64,000 nucleotides of DNA from Hymenopus coronatus (GCA_030762935.1 CM060883.1:95896501-95960500), one strand, 5' to 3'. Counted from the stretch's first letter, positions 26,183 through 37,340 are shown. Notes: a model not told the origin generated them from the sequence alone. Program-made: numbers and translations.

Positions 26183-29100
26183 TGGAATGGCTGAACATAT
26201 AGGTGCTTGTGAAAGAGTTCCTGTGTCATAACTTTAGTCAGGTAAGGGCAGAGTGCTCAACCTTCACATGGATTGGCTAATACATTAGGTGCTTGTGGAA
26301 GAGTTCCAGTTTTGTAAGTACAGCCAGGTGAGGGCAGAGTGCTCCGCCTTCATGTGGAATGGCTGAATATATAGGTGCTTGTGGAAGAGTTCCAGTGTTG
26401 TAACTACAGCCAAGTGAGGGCAGAGTGCTCAGCCTTCATGTGGAATGGCTGGACATATAGGTGCTTGTGGAAGAGTTCCAGTGTTGTAACTACAGCCAGG
26501 TGAGGGCAGAGTGCTCAACATTCATGTGGAATGTTTGAACATATAGGTGCTTGTGGAAGAGTTCCGGTGTCATAACTACAGTCAGGTGAGGGCAGAGTGC
26601 TCACCCTTCATGTGGAATTGCTGAACATATAGGTGCCTGTGGAAGAGTTCCAGTGTTGTAACTACAGCCTGGTGAGGGCAGAGTGCTCACCCTTCATGTA
26701 GAATGACTGACCATATAGGTACTTCTGAAAGAGTTCCAGTGTTGTAACTACAGCCAGGTGAGGGCAGAGTGCTCAGCCTACATGTGAAATGGCTGAACAA
26801 TTAGGTACTTGTGGAAGAGTTCCAGTGCTGTAACTACAGCCAGGTGAGGGCAGGTTGCTCGGCCTTCATATGGAATGGCTGAACATATAGGTGCTAGTTG
26901 AAGAGTTCCAGTGTTGTAACTACAGCCAGGTGAGGGCAAGGTGCTCAGCCTTCACGTGGTATGGCTCAACATATAGGTGCTTGTGGAAGAGTTCCAGTGT
27001 CATAACTACAGTCAGGTGAGGGCAGAGTGCTTGGCCTTCACATGGAATGCCTGTACATGTAGGTGCTTGTGCAAGAGTTCCAGTGTTGTAACTTCAGTCA
27101 GGTGAGGGCTGAGTGCTCAGCCTTCACGTGGAATAGCTGAACATATAGGTGCTTGTGGAAGAGTTCCAGTATGTAACTACAGTCAGGTGAGTGCAGAGTG
27201 CTCACCCTTCACATGGAACGGCTGAACATATAGGTAGTTGTGGAAGAGTTCCAGTGTTGTAACTACAGTCAGGGCAGGGTGCTCAGCCTTCACGTGGAAT
27301 GGCTGAACATATAGGTGCTTGTGGAAGAGTTCCAGTATGTAACTACAGTCAGGTGAGGGCAGAGTGCTCAGCTTTAATGTGGAATGACTGAACATATAGG
27401 TGCTTGTGGAAGAGTTCCAGTGTCATAACTACAGTCAGGTGAGGGCAGAGTGATCGGCCTTCACATGGAATGGCTGAACATATAGGTGCCTGTGGAAGAG
27501 TTCCAATGTGTACTACAGTCAGGTGGTGGCAGAGTGCTCAACCTTCATGTGAAATGGCTGAACATTAGGTGCTTGTGGAAGAGCTCCAGTGTTGTAACTA
27601 CAGCCAGGTGAGTGCAGATTGCTCAACCTTCATGTGGAATCGCTGAACATATAGGTGCTTGTGGAAGAGTTCCAGTGTTGTAACTACAGTCAGGTGAGGT
27701 CAGAGTGCTCGGCCTTCATGTGGAATGGCTGAACATATAGGTGCTTGTGGACGAGTTCCAGTGTTGTAACTACAGCCAGGTGAGGGCAGAGTCTCAGCCT
27801 TCACGTGGAATGGCAGAACATATAGGTGCTTGTAGAAGAGTTACAGTGTCATAATTACAGTCAGGTGAGGGCAGAGTGCTCGGCCTTTACATGGAATGTC
27901 TGAACATATAGGTGCTTGTGGAAGAGTTCCAGTGTTGTAACTACAGTCACGTGATGCCAGAGTGCTCAGCCTTCACCTGGAATGGCTGAACATATAGGTG
28001 CTTGTGGAAGAGTTCCAGTGTGTAACTACAGTCAGTTGAGGGCAGAGTGGTCAGCCTTAATGTGGAATGGCTGAACATATAGGTGCTTGTGGAAGAGTTC
28101 CAGTGTTTTAACTACAGCCAGGTGAGTGCAGAGTGCTCTGCCATAACATGCAACGGCTGAACATATAGGTAGTTGTGGAAGAGTTCCAGTGTTGTAAAAA
28201 CAGTCAGGTAAGGGCAGAGTGCTCAGCCTTCACGTGGAATGGCTGAACATATAGGTGCTTGTGGAAGATTTCCGGTATGTAACTACAGTCAAGTGAGGGC
28301 AGAGTGCTCAGCTTTAATGTGGCATGGCTGAACATATAGGTGCTTGTGGAAAAGTTCCAGTGTCATAATTACAGTCAAGTGAGGGCAGAGTTCTCTGCCA
28401 TCACATGGAACGGCTGAACATATAGGTAGTTGTGGAAGAGTTCCAGAGTTTTAACTACAGTCAGGTGAGGGCAGAGTGCTCAACCTTCACTTGGAAGGGC
28501 TGAACATATAGGTACTTGTGGAAGAGTTCCAGTGTGTAACTACAGTCGGGTGAGGGCAGATTGCTCAACCTTCATGTGGAATGGCTTAACATATAGGTGC
28601 TTGTGGAAGAGTTCCAGGGTCATAGCTACAGTCAGGTGAGGGCAGAGTGCTCGGCCTTCACATGGAATGACTAAACATATAGGTGCTTGTGGAAGAGTTC
28701 CAGTGTGTACTACAGTCAGGTGAGGGCAGAGTGCTTACCCTTCAAATGGAACGGCTGAACATATAGGTAGTTGTGGAAGAGTTCCAGTGTTTTAACTACA
28801 GCCAAAATAGTGTAGATTGCTCTTCCTTCACATGGAACGGCTGAACATATAGGTAGTTGTGGAAGAGTTCCAGTGTTTTAACTACAGTCGGGTGAGGGCA
28901 GATTGCTCAGCCTTCATGTGGAATGGCTGAACATATAGGTGCTTGTGGAAGAGCTCCAGTGTAATAACTACAGTCAGGTGAGGGCAGAACGGTCACCCTT
29001 AATGTGGAATGGCTGAACATATAGGTACTAGTGGAAGAGTTCTAGTGTTGTAACTACAGCCAGGTGAGGGCAGAGTGCTCAGCCTTCATGTGGAATGGCT

Positions 29101-32100
29101 GATCATATAGGTGCTTGTGAAAGAGTTCCAGTGTCATAACTACAGTCAAGTGAGGGCAGAGTGCTCACCCTTCACGTGGAATGACTGAACATATAGGTGC
29201 TTGTGGAAGAGTTCCAGTGTGTAACTACAGCCTTCATGTGGAATCGCTGAACATATAGGTGCTTGTGGAAGAGTTCCAGTGTGTAACTACAGTCAGGTAG
29301 GGGCAGAGTGCTCAACCTTCATGTGAAATTGCTGAACATATAGGTCCTTGTGAAGAGTTCCAGTGTCATTACTACAGTCAGGTGAGGGCAGAGTGCTCAC
29401 CCTTCATGTGGAATGGCTGAACATATAGGTACTTGTGGAAGAGTTCCAGTGTGTAAATACAGCCAGGTGAGGGCAGAGTGCTCAGCCTTCATGTGGAATG
29501 GCTGAACATATAGGTGCTTGTGGAAGAGTTCCAGTGTCATAACTACAGCCAGGTGAAGGAGGAGTGCTCTGCCTTCATGTGGAATGGCTGAACATATAGG
29601 TGCTGGTGAAAGAGTTCCAGTGTCATAACTACAGTCAGGTGAGGGCAGAATCTCAGCCTTCACGTGGAATGGCTGAACATACAGGTGCTTGTGGAAGAGT
29701 TCCAGTGTAATAACTACAGTCAGGTGAGGGCAGAGTGCTCCCCCTTAATGTGGAATGGCTGAACATATAGGTACTTGTGGAAGAGTTCCAGTGTTGTAAC
29801 TACAGCCAGGTGAGGCAGAGTGCTCACCCTTCATGTTGAATGGCTGAACATATAGGTGCTTGTGGAAGAGTTCCAGTGTCATAATTACAGTCAGGTGAGG
29901 GCAGAGTGATCACACTTCACATGAAATGGCTGAACATACAGGTGCTTGTGAAAGAGTTCCTATGTGTAACTACAACCAGGTGAGGGAGGAGTGCTCAGCC
30001 TTCATGTGGAATGGCTGAACATATAGGTGCTTGTGGAAGAGTTCCAGTATGTAACTGCAGTCAGGTAAGGGCAGAGTGCTCAACCTTCATGTGGAATGGC
30101 TGAACATATAGGTGCTACTGGAAGAGTTCCAGTCTCATAACTACAGTCAGGTGAGGGCAGAGTGCTCACCCTTCATGTGGAATGGCTGAACATATAGGTA
30201 CTTGTGGATGAGTTCCAGTATGTAACTACAGTCAGGTGAGGGCAGAGTGATCAGCCTTCATGTGGAATGGCTGTACATATAGGTACTTGTGGAAGAGTTC
30301 CAGTGTGTAACTACAGCCAGGTGAGGGCGGTGTGCTCAGCCTTCGTCTGGAATGGCTGAACATATAGGTGCTTGTGAAAGAGTTCCAGAGTGTAACTACA
30401 GCCAGGTGAGGGCAGAGTGCTCACCCTTTGTGGAATTGCTGAACATATAGGTGCTTGTGGAAGAGTTCCAGTGTTGTAACTACAGTCAGGTGAGGGCAGA
30501 GTGCTCAGCCTTCATGTGGAATGGCTGAACATATAGGTGCTTGTGGAAGAGTTCCAGTGTCATAACTAATTTCAGGTGAGGGCAGGTTGCTCAGCCTTCA
30601 TGTGGAATGGCTGAACATATAGGTGCTTGTGGAAGAGTTCCAGTGTTGTAACTAGTCAGGTGAGGGCAGAGTGCTCAGCCTTCATGTGGAATGGCTGTAC
30701 ATATAGGTACTTGTGGAAGAGTTCCAGTGTGTAACTACTGCCAGGTGAGGGCAGAGTGCTCAGCCTTCACATGGAATGGCTGAACATACAGGTACATGTG
30801 GAAGAGTTCGAGTGTGACTACAGTCAAGTGAGGGCAGAGTGCTCAGCTTTCATGTGGAATGGCTGAACATATAGGTGTTTGTGGAAGAGTTCCAGTGTTG
30901 TAACTACAGCCAGGTGAGTGCAGAGTGCTCAACCTTCATGTGGAATGGCTGAACATATAGGTGCTTGTGGAAGAGTTCCAGTGTTGTAAGTACAGCCAGG
31001 TGAGGGCAGAGTGCTCAGCCTTTATGTGGAATGGCTGAACATATAGGTGCTTGTGGAAGAGTTCTAGTGTTGTAACTACAGTCAGGTGAGTGCAGAGTGT
31101 TCAACCTTCATGTGAAATGGCTGAACATTAGGTGCTTGTGGAAGATCTCCAGTGTTGTAACTACAGCACGGTGAGTGCAGAGTGCTCAACATTCATGTGG
31201 AATGGCTGAACGTATAGGTGCTTGTGGAAGAGTTCCAGTGTTGTAACTACAGTCAGGTGAGGGCAGAGTGCTCGGCCTTCATGTGGAATGGCTGAACATA
31301 TAGGTGCTTGTGGAAGAGTTCCAGTGTTGTAACTACAGCCAGGTGAGGGCAGAGTCTCAGCCTTCACGTGGAATGACTGAACATATAGGTGCTTGTAGAA
31401 GAGTTACAGTGTCATAATTACAGTCAGTTAAGGGCAGAGTGCTCAGCCTTCACGTGGAATGCCTGAACATATAGGTGCTTGTGGAAGAGTTCCAGAGTTT
31501 TAACTACAGTCAGGTGAGGGCAGAGTGCTCAGCCTTAATGTGGAATGGCTGAACATATAGGTGCTTGTGGAAGAGTTCCAGTGTTTTAACTACAGCCAGG
31601 TGAGTGCAGAGTGCTCTGCCTTCACATGGAACTGCTGAACATATAGGTAGTTGTGGAACAGTTCCGGTGTCATAACTAGTCAGGTGAGGGCAGAGTGCTC
31701 AACCTTCATGTGGAATGGCTGAACATATAGGTGCTTGTGGAAGAGTTCCAGTGTCATAACTACAGTAAGGTGAGGGCAGAGTGCTTACCCTTCAAATGGA
31801 ACGGCTGAACATATAAGTACTTGTGGAAGATTTCCAGTGTTTTAACTACAGCCAGCATAGTGTAGATTGCTCTTCCTTCACATGGAACGGCCGAACATAT
31901 AGGTAGTTGTGGAAGAGTTTTGTGTTATAACTACAGTCGGTTGAGGCCAGATTGCTCAGCCTTCATGTGGAATGGCTGAACATATAGGTGCTTGTGGAAG
32001 AGTTCCAGTGTTGTAACTACAGCCAGGTGAGGGCAGAGTGCTCACCCTTCATGGAGAATGGCTGAACATATAGGTGCTGTTGGAAGAGTTCCAGTGCGTA

Positions 32101-32734
32101 ACCTCATTCGGGTGAGGGCAGAGTGCTCAGCCTTCATGTGGAATGGCTGAACATATAGGTGCTTGTGGAAGAGTTCCAGTGTGTAACTACAGCCAGGTGA
32201 GGGCAGAGTGCTCACCCTTCATGTGGAATGGCTGAACATATAGGTGCTTGTGCAAGAGTTCCAGTGTGTAACTACAGCCAGGTGAGGGCAGAGTGCTCTG
32301 CCTTCACATGGAATGGCTGAACATATAGGTACTTGTGGAAGAGTTCCAGTGTGTAACTACAGTCAGCTGAGGGCAGAGTGCTCAACCTTCACATGGAATG
32401 GCTGAACATATAGGTACTTGTGGAAGAGTTCCAGTGTTTTAACTACAGCCAGGTGAGTGCAGAGTGCTCTCTCATCACATGGAACGCCTGAACATATAGG
32501 TAGTTGTGGAAGAGTTCCAGTGTTTTAACTACAGTCAGGTGGGGGCAGAGTGCTCAACCTTCACTTGGCAGGGCTGAACATATAGGTACTTGTGGTTAGA
32601 GTTCCAGTGTGTAACTACAATCAGGTGAGGTCAGAGTGCTCAACCTTCACATGGAACGGCTGAACATATAGGTGATTGTGGAAGAGTTCCAGTGTCATAA
32701 CTACAGCCAGGTGAGGGCAGAGTGCTCAGCCTTC

Positions 32735-33175
32735 TTTTTTTTTTCTGGGAACTAAGGCCACTAAAGTCGGATGCCTGTCAGTTGCCTTACCTTGACCTCT
32801 CCATCACATTGTTTCCATGGCTGCAGCATCTAACCTGTCAGTCTCTTGGAAGGGGCTCTTCTACAATATCAGCACTGCTGAAATTTACAGTAACACTAGG
32901 ACTGCTCGGCTGCATTGAGGAATGCTTATGTAGCATGAATCTATTGGCAGACACACATAACTCTTTATCAGCTTATTGTCAGGGATCTTCCCGAGAGCTA
33001 GTCCAGCACATATGTAACACGCCATTCTTCTTCATCAAGCCTACAGAGGACCGCAAAAGCTTTTTGAGACTCTTTGAAATACTCTGTGTAGATTCCAGTT
33101 GGGCTTTATCAGTGTCTCAAGAACTCTAAACTCTAAACAATAATCTAAGGATTTTATAAGTTGATGCTATTGTTT
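32735..33175 (-). other. A-tailed insertion at the array edge
   Basis: The satellite stops within a monomer at a run of ten T (32,735-32,744). On the minus strand this is a poly(A) tail following TTAGTTCCCAG. The sequence upstream of that tail (to about 33,175) is not satellite and matches nothing I recognise. A 135-codon plus-strand frame (32,722-33,129) starts inside the satellite and runs through the T tract, so it is not credible as a gene. A retroposed sequence (3' end of a LINE, SINE or processed transcript) inserted at or next to the array boundary is the simplest reading, but this is an inference from the A-tail alone. Confidence 0.35.
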
Positions 33176-33196
33176 AAACAAATAATTTTTTATTAA

Positions 33197-33937
33197 TATA
33201 AAAATAATAGTTGCAACAAATCTTCACTTATCTTTTGGAATCCTTGCCTGGACTAGTTTCGCAACGATTTCATTGCATTATCAACATATCCTTTTGGTCT
33301 CTTTTTTTGATGTTTATTTACACTGTTATGGTTACTGCTACTAGGTGGATTGTGTACTAATGCATTGCTAACTACTGGAATCAAAACAAATTTGGTAAGA
33401 GTGTCAATTGGAGGTATATCAAAATTCATTGCATGATTTCTATACTTTAATATAAATATTTTCTCCCAAACCATTAAATCTATGGGCCCATTTAAGTGTT
33501 TTAATAATTTAATATCTGGATTTATTTCATGATTAAATTTCCAAAAATGTTCTGCTACAGCTGATTTATCAATTTGTTTGTATTTAATATTCCTAAAGTG
33601 TTCTTTTACTCTGGTTTCCAAATGACGTTTAGTCTTACCAATATAAACAAGGTCACAATTTAAACAGTTTAACTGATAAATGCCAGATTTTTTATTTTTT
33701 GAAATTTCATCCTTTTTAGAAAAGCCTAACAAATTTTTTATACTGTATTTATTTTGAGGAACCAATATTATGCCATGCTCTTTGAAAATATTTGTGAATC
33801 TTTTATTTGCCCAAGGGTGATAAGTAAATTTTTTAAAAATGTAATTATCTTTTATTTTCTTAAGCGTAGAAATATCTTTAATAGCTTTTTGATAAAGAAA
33901 AGAAAACAGAAAAAGTAAAACGTAAAAAGTAAAAGTA
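33197..33937 (-). mobile_element. Penelope-like element, 3' part with GIY-YIG endonuclease
   Basis: A minus-strand reading frame encodes the C-terminal end of a Penelope-like element protein. It shows GIYQLNCLNC, then the YIG motif in VYIGKTKRHLETR with its arginine, and a later VWEKIFI segment with the presumed catalytic glutamate. That is the GIY-YIG endonuclease plan used by these retroelements for target nicking. The upstream reverse transcriptase is absent. The apparent N-terminus, hydrophobic and Phe/Leu-rich (about 33,900-33,972), is an artefact: the frame crosses the junction with the inverted second copy. The non-coding 3' end, ending in CTATTATTTTTATATTAAT, extends to about 33,197. 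Confidence 0.85.
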
Positions 33938-34357
33938 AGAGTAAAAGAACACTTTAGGAATATTAAATACAAACAAATTGATAAATCAGCTGTAGCAGAA
34001 CATTTTTGGAAATTTAATCATGAAATAAATCCAGATGTTAAATTATTAAAACACTTAAATGGGCCCATAGATTTAATGGTTTGGGAGAAAATATTTATAT
34101 TAAAGTATAGAAATCATGCAATGAATTTTGATATACCTCCAATTGACACTCTTACCAAATTTGTTTTGATTCCAGTAGTTAGCAATGCATTAGTACACAA
34201 TCCACCTCTTAGCAGTAACCATAACAGTGTAAATAAACATCAAAAAAGAGACCAAAAGGATATGTTGATAATGCAATGAAATCGTTGCGAAACTAGTCCA
34301 GGCAAGGATTCCAAAAGATAAGTGAAGATTTGTTGCAACTATTATTTTTATATTAAT
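33938..34357 (+). mobile_element. Penelope-like element, inverted 3' copy
   Basis: A shorter copy of the same element in the opposite orientation, starting within the endonuclease at RVKEHFRNIKYKQ and running through the VWEKIFI segment to the same 3' end (CTATTATTTTTATATTAAT). It pairs with 33,197-33,612 as two inverted arms of about 420 bp around a 325-bp spacer. Differences are few (PDVKLL versus PDIKLL, CCTCTTAGC versus CCTAGTAGC). Penelope-like elements are known to leave partly duplicated, direct or inverted copies, and this fits that habit. The frame is broken near the 3' end (CATCAAAAAAGAGACC). Confidence 0.85.
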
Positions 34358-34678
34358 ATTTGTGTTATTCTTCACTGTTACTAGCTTCTTTTTACATAAA
34401 TAATTTTTTGTTTGTATGAAATTATATGTGTTAAAAACTTCCTTGTTTTTCAGTATAAATAAATCTTTGGGACAAAAAAATAAATCATAAAAGGCACTGT
34501 AAAATCCTTAGTTCATACAGTTGTAATATCTACACAAAATCAGAGCAAAACTGAAATGTAAAGAATATATTTCATGTGCAAAAATATAAACTTAAGTACA
34601 GAAAGGGGAAGTAGGATTAAAAGATACTGGATGAGTGATTTAAACATGCTGCTGGGCTTTTAAAAATTACTGATCATG
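34358..34678. other. AT-rich spacer, nothing recognised
   Basis: This is AT-rich sequence between the Penelope pair and the inner end of the hairpin-ended repeat. No reading frame, repeat or terminal inverted repeat was recognised in it. Confidence 0.4.
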
Positions 34679-35154
34679 AAAAAATCTGATGTGTTCCATT
34701 CACATGACTTTCTCTACATCTCTGCAACAAATTATTGTTAAAAAGCTTATTCTTCTATCTACTTCTCACTAGTTGAGAAAAATTTAGCAGAAATGGTCAT
34801 ATTACTTGCTTCTCTTATTACTCTGAAGGAAATAAGGGAGTACCATTGGTTAAAGTGATAGTCAAATCTTCAAAAAGCTGGTTACTACGTGATTAAATTT
34901 CCTTTGTTTGTATGGCCAGGAGTTGACAAGTTCCTGACAAATATAAGTATTTTAAAACTGAAACCAATAACAAGGAATATCTCAAAAACAGTCAACCCTA
35001 CGAAAAAAATGTATATAAACTAAATTTTGTGTTTTAACAAGCTCTACATTTTGTATTAAGTAAGTTTTTGTCTATCTCTTACAGTTTCCTAGCTATGCAA
35101 AATTCATTCAGAATAAAGATGTCCTCAGAGCCTATTCCCAGAAAATTCAAGATA

Positions 35155-36107
35155 CAGGGTGTATATAAATGAATATCGGGGTTTTAACTCTTTATAATAT
35201 TTATTACATTCAACTTACAGTTATGAATGATATGTCAAATGAAAAAGCAACTCAAAACAGTTTTACCATGAAGCTTATAAATGTTTAATGTGACTACCCT
35301 TTGTCACACGGCACACATCAAGTCTATAGCCGAGTTCTTCCCAAACGTTGATAAGTGTGTATTCAGTAATTGTAGCAACAGCTGCTTCAATCCGGTTTCT
35401 TAATTCAGGGAGGTCAGCTGGTAGCGGAGGCACGTACACACGTTCCTTGATGAAGCCCCAAAGGTAAAAATCGCATGGCATTAAGTCAGGAGAACATGGA
35501 GGCTATGCATAGCAAGCCCTGTCATTGGGGCCCTTGTGGCCTATCCAGCGCTCAGGTACAGTGACGTTCAACCAATCACATACTTCATTATGCCAGTGAG
35601 GTGGCGCACCATCCTGCTGGAAAATGAAGTTCTCTGGCTCATTTTCTTCCAACTGAGGGAAGAGCCATTGCTCTAGTGTATCTTTGGGCTACGAGTGAAC
35701 GACTCTCTCACTCGCTCAACAGTCTCTTCACTTATTCCTGGTCGTCCCGTGCTCTTCCCTTTACAAAGGCAGCCGGTATCTTCAAACTGATTATACCATC
35801 TACAAATGTTTTTATCACTAGAAGGATCACAACCGAACTTACTGCGGAACACACGTTGCATATTAACTACAGATTCGGTCTTTGCAAACTGCAAAACACA
35901 AAAAGCTTTCTGTTTACTGTTACCATCTTTGCTACTACCGCTGTCGAGTGGATTGCGGCAGAAACATTGCACGCACATGCGCACTTGTGCCAACAAACAA
36001 AACTGTTTGAGTTACTTTTTCATTAGACATATCATTTATAACTGTAAGTTGAATGTAATAAATATTATAAAGAGTTAAAACCCCAATATTCATTTATATA
36101 CACTCTG
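35155..36107 (-). mobile_element. Mariner-like element with ~110-bp TIRs, internally deleted
   Basis: Ends are CAGGGTGTATATAAATG (left) and, inverted, CAGAGTGTATATAAATG (right), flanked by TA at 35,153-35,154 and 36,108-36,109. The arms match over about 110 bp (35,155-35,265 and 35,998-36,107). The minus strand encodes an N-terminal helix-turn-helix part (FAKTESVVNMQRVF, then SDKNICRWYNQF) and a C-terminal catalytic part (FIFQQDGAPPHWH, then SPDLMPCDFYLWG). The middle of the transposase, including the first catalytic aspartate, is deleted. At 953 bp it is shorter than the roughly 1.3 kb expected for an intact copy with these TIRs. It is non-autonomous. Confidence 0.88.
35275..35996 (-). pseudogene. 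Transposase pseudogene (IS630/Tc1/mariner superfamily)
   Basis: This is the decayed coding part of the 953-bp mariner-like element. Residues from 35,996 to about 35,673 give a DNA-binding region with KGKSTGRPGISEETVERVR. After RSPKI the sequence jumps to the LEQWLFPQLEENE region. The last segment (35,481-35,275) ends DVCRVTKGSHIKHL, a characteristic C-terminus of this widespread arthropod transposase family. The CYA-stop-PPCSPD segment shows a nonsense change next to the SPDL motif. With the deletion and stop codons it cannot encode an active enzyme. Confidence 0.85.
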
Positions 36108-36503
36108 TATATGTTTTATTTATTATGTAACTATCTTTAATATACAATATTCTAATTAAAAATCGTTAGAGCCATTTATGACAAAATCAAAATTTTCGAA
36201 AATTTTTTCATTGTGAAGGTAGTTGGGGGCGGGGGGGGTTTGTGTTGAAAATCTTCGTGTCGCATCCTTGGAAGATACTGAACTTAAAGACTAAGGTTGG
36301 TATTTAATGGACTTTTCGTTTTGGAGCTATGCTGCCCACAGACACACACACATATAAAGATGCACATGGTCATTTTTTTAAATTAAAAATACTTTTTTTG
36401 CATTCACAGGATCTCAAAACATATTTCTGGTGAAATCTTAGTATTGAATTTTTGAGTGCAATTCAATACCTGCTCTATGTACATTGTACATGTAGAGAAA
36501 GTA

Positions 36504-37340
36504 AAAAAATGTGATGTACAATATGCTAGATTTCCATGTTACTTGCATCATTGTTATCCTGGTATCACTCCAACATTATTAGTATTTATAAGTTCTGAGC
36601 TGGTTTTCTCATTCAATTCATACTCTTAAGTAAGCTTTTAACTTGCCCAATATGTGGAGCTCAATTGACATTTTACTTCAGGTAAACAATTAAAAAATAT
36701 ACTTTCATATTTAACAATGGCTTTACATACATATTTTATTGACTGGTTGAGTTATCAATGCTTAGCAGTTTCGTGTAATTGTCACTAGATAGCATTGAGT
36801 ATTACACATTTGGTCTGTCTCTGAATGCTGGTGAAGGCCAAAGCTGATGCTACCAACATTACAAAGAAAAACCTCTCTATTTTGTGTGAGAAATGGACAA
36901 AGTGGATGTTCATAACATATAAAAAAAGGCATTTGATAACTGTAATAAGTAAATAATTTTGTTTTACTTGTATGACTGCATTTCTGATTTATTTTGAGCA
37001 GTTCTAAAATGCCTCCCCCCTCTGCCCCAGGTTGGGAACTGCTGTTATTTTGAACAAGAAACAGGAGCCAGGGCATATTTTTTGTACTAGTAGGAAGGGA
37101 AGTTAACAAGAACATATGCTTAAGTACCCTTCCATGATCCCCAATATCTCCAAATTTGTTAAAAATATATTAATATTCACTATATCTAATTATTGCCAGA
37201 GTTATTGCCATATTCCACCAAAAAAATCCACTTATTTCTTGTTGAAGATTTAAACTCCCAGTAAGAAACATGAATGTGCACAAGATAGATTTTTAAGTAT
37301 AATAGTGTCTGTTTCACACAAGTCTCACAAATTTAAAGCT
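36504..37340. other. Region downstream of the zinc-finger gene, nothing coding recognised
   Basis: This is AT-rich sequence between the hairpin-ended repeat and the stop codon of the zinc-finger gene, and so contains the gene's 3' flank on the minus strand. A 117-codon minus-strand frame (37,115-36,762) has no recognisable domain and is not supported. An AATAAA (minus strand, overlapping the TAA stop at about 37,340-37,346) could be a polyadenylation signal, but its position at the stop codon makes this tentative. Confidence 0.3.

Larger units (their letters stand above)
20628..26409. repeat. 2,934-bp higher-order unit, two tandem copies
   Basis: Segments 20,628-23,475 and 23,562-26,409 align at a constant offset of 2,934 bp with only scattered single-base differences (TGTCGAAGAG/TGTGGAAGAG, TTAATAGCTA/TTAATAACTA). 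The junction region at about 23,460-23,580 instead resembles 20,360-20,480, at an offset of 3,102 bp, which differs from 2,934 by 168 bp or about two monomers. That pattern is expected of unequal crossing-over in register with the 86-bp monomer. Confidence 0.8.
1..32734. repeat. Satellite array, ~86-bp monomer
   Basis: A head-to-tail array that enters at the left edge and stops abruptly at 32,734. Successive occurrences of AGAGTTCCAGTG are 84-86 bp apart, for example 1,681 to 1,767. Each monomer contains, in order, GTGAGGGCAGAGTGCTCA, a CTTCATGTGGAATGGCTGAA block, CATATAGGTGCTTGTGGAAG, GTTCCAGTG and TAACTACAGYCAG. Most length variation comes from GTTGTAAC versus GTGTAAC. Monomers differ by several substitutions, but blocks of tens of monomers recur in the same order, so the array has a higher-order structure. 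After subtracting the SINE copies, about 350 monomers remain. Minus-strand reading frames of 60-90 codons occur only because the repeat is stop-poor in that direction. They shift frame each monomer (86 is not a multiple of 3) and are not genes. Confidence 0.97.
34679..36503 (-). mobile_element. Hairpin-ended interspersed repeat, copy A (split by a mariner)
   Basis: This is one of four related copies in the window (others at 56,910, 59,506 and 62,476). Read on the minus strand it begins with an imperfect palindrome at 36,503-36,467 (TACTTTCTCTACA, then TGTACATAGAGCAGGTA). A body of about 870 bp follows, with a CA/TG-rich microsatellite about 150 bp in, a motif like AGCATAGCTCAAAAAC and a TTTTCTCAAAAATGG-like block. 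It ends near GGAACACATCAGATTTTTT (34,679-34,697). A mariner-like element sits at 35,155-36,107 inside it. No coding capacity was seen. It is non-autonomous and its class is uncertain. Confidence 0.7.

Noticed and set aside
8657..31367. Minus-strand open frames of 60-90 codons inside the satellite (LELFHKHLYVQPFHMKAEH and related text)
   Set aside because: They are translations of the 86-bp repeat. The monomer is not a multiple of three, so the same text moves between frames and stops after two or three monomers. No start context, domain or conservation supports coding.
1..32734. CRISPR-like array (regular repeats separated by variable sequence)
   Set aside because: The whole 86-bp unit is repeated with uniform divergence. 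There are no unique spacers and the context is eukaryotic.
32722..33129. 135-codon plus-strand frame next to the array
   Set aside because: It starts in satellite sequence, reads through a T10 tract and has no recognisable domain. The A-tail on the minus strand points to a retroposed sequence in the other orientation.
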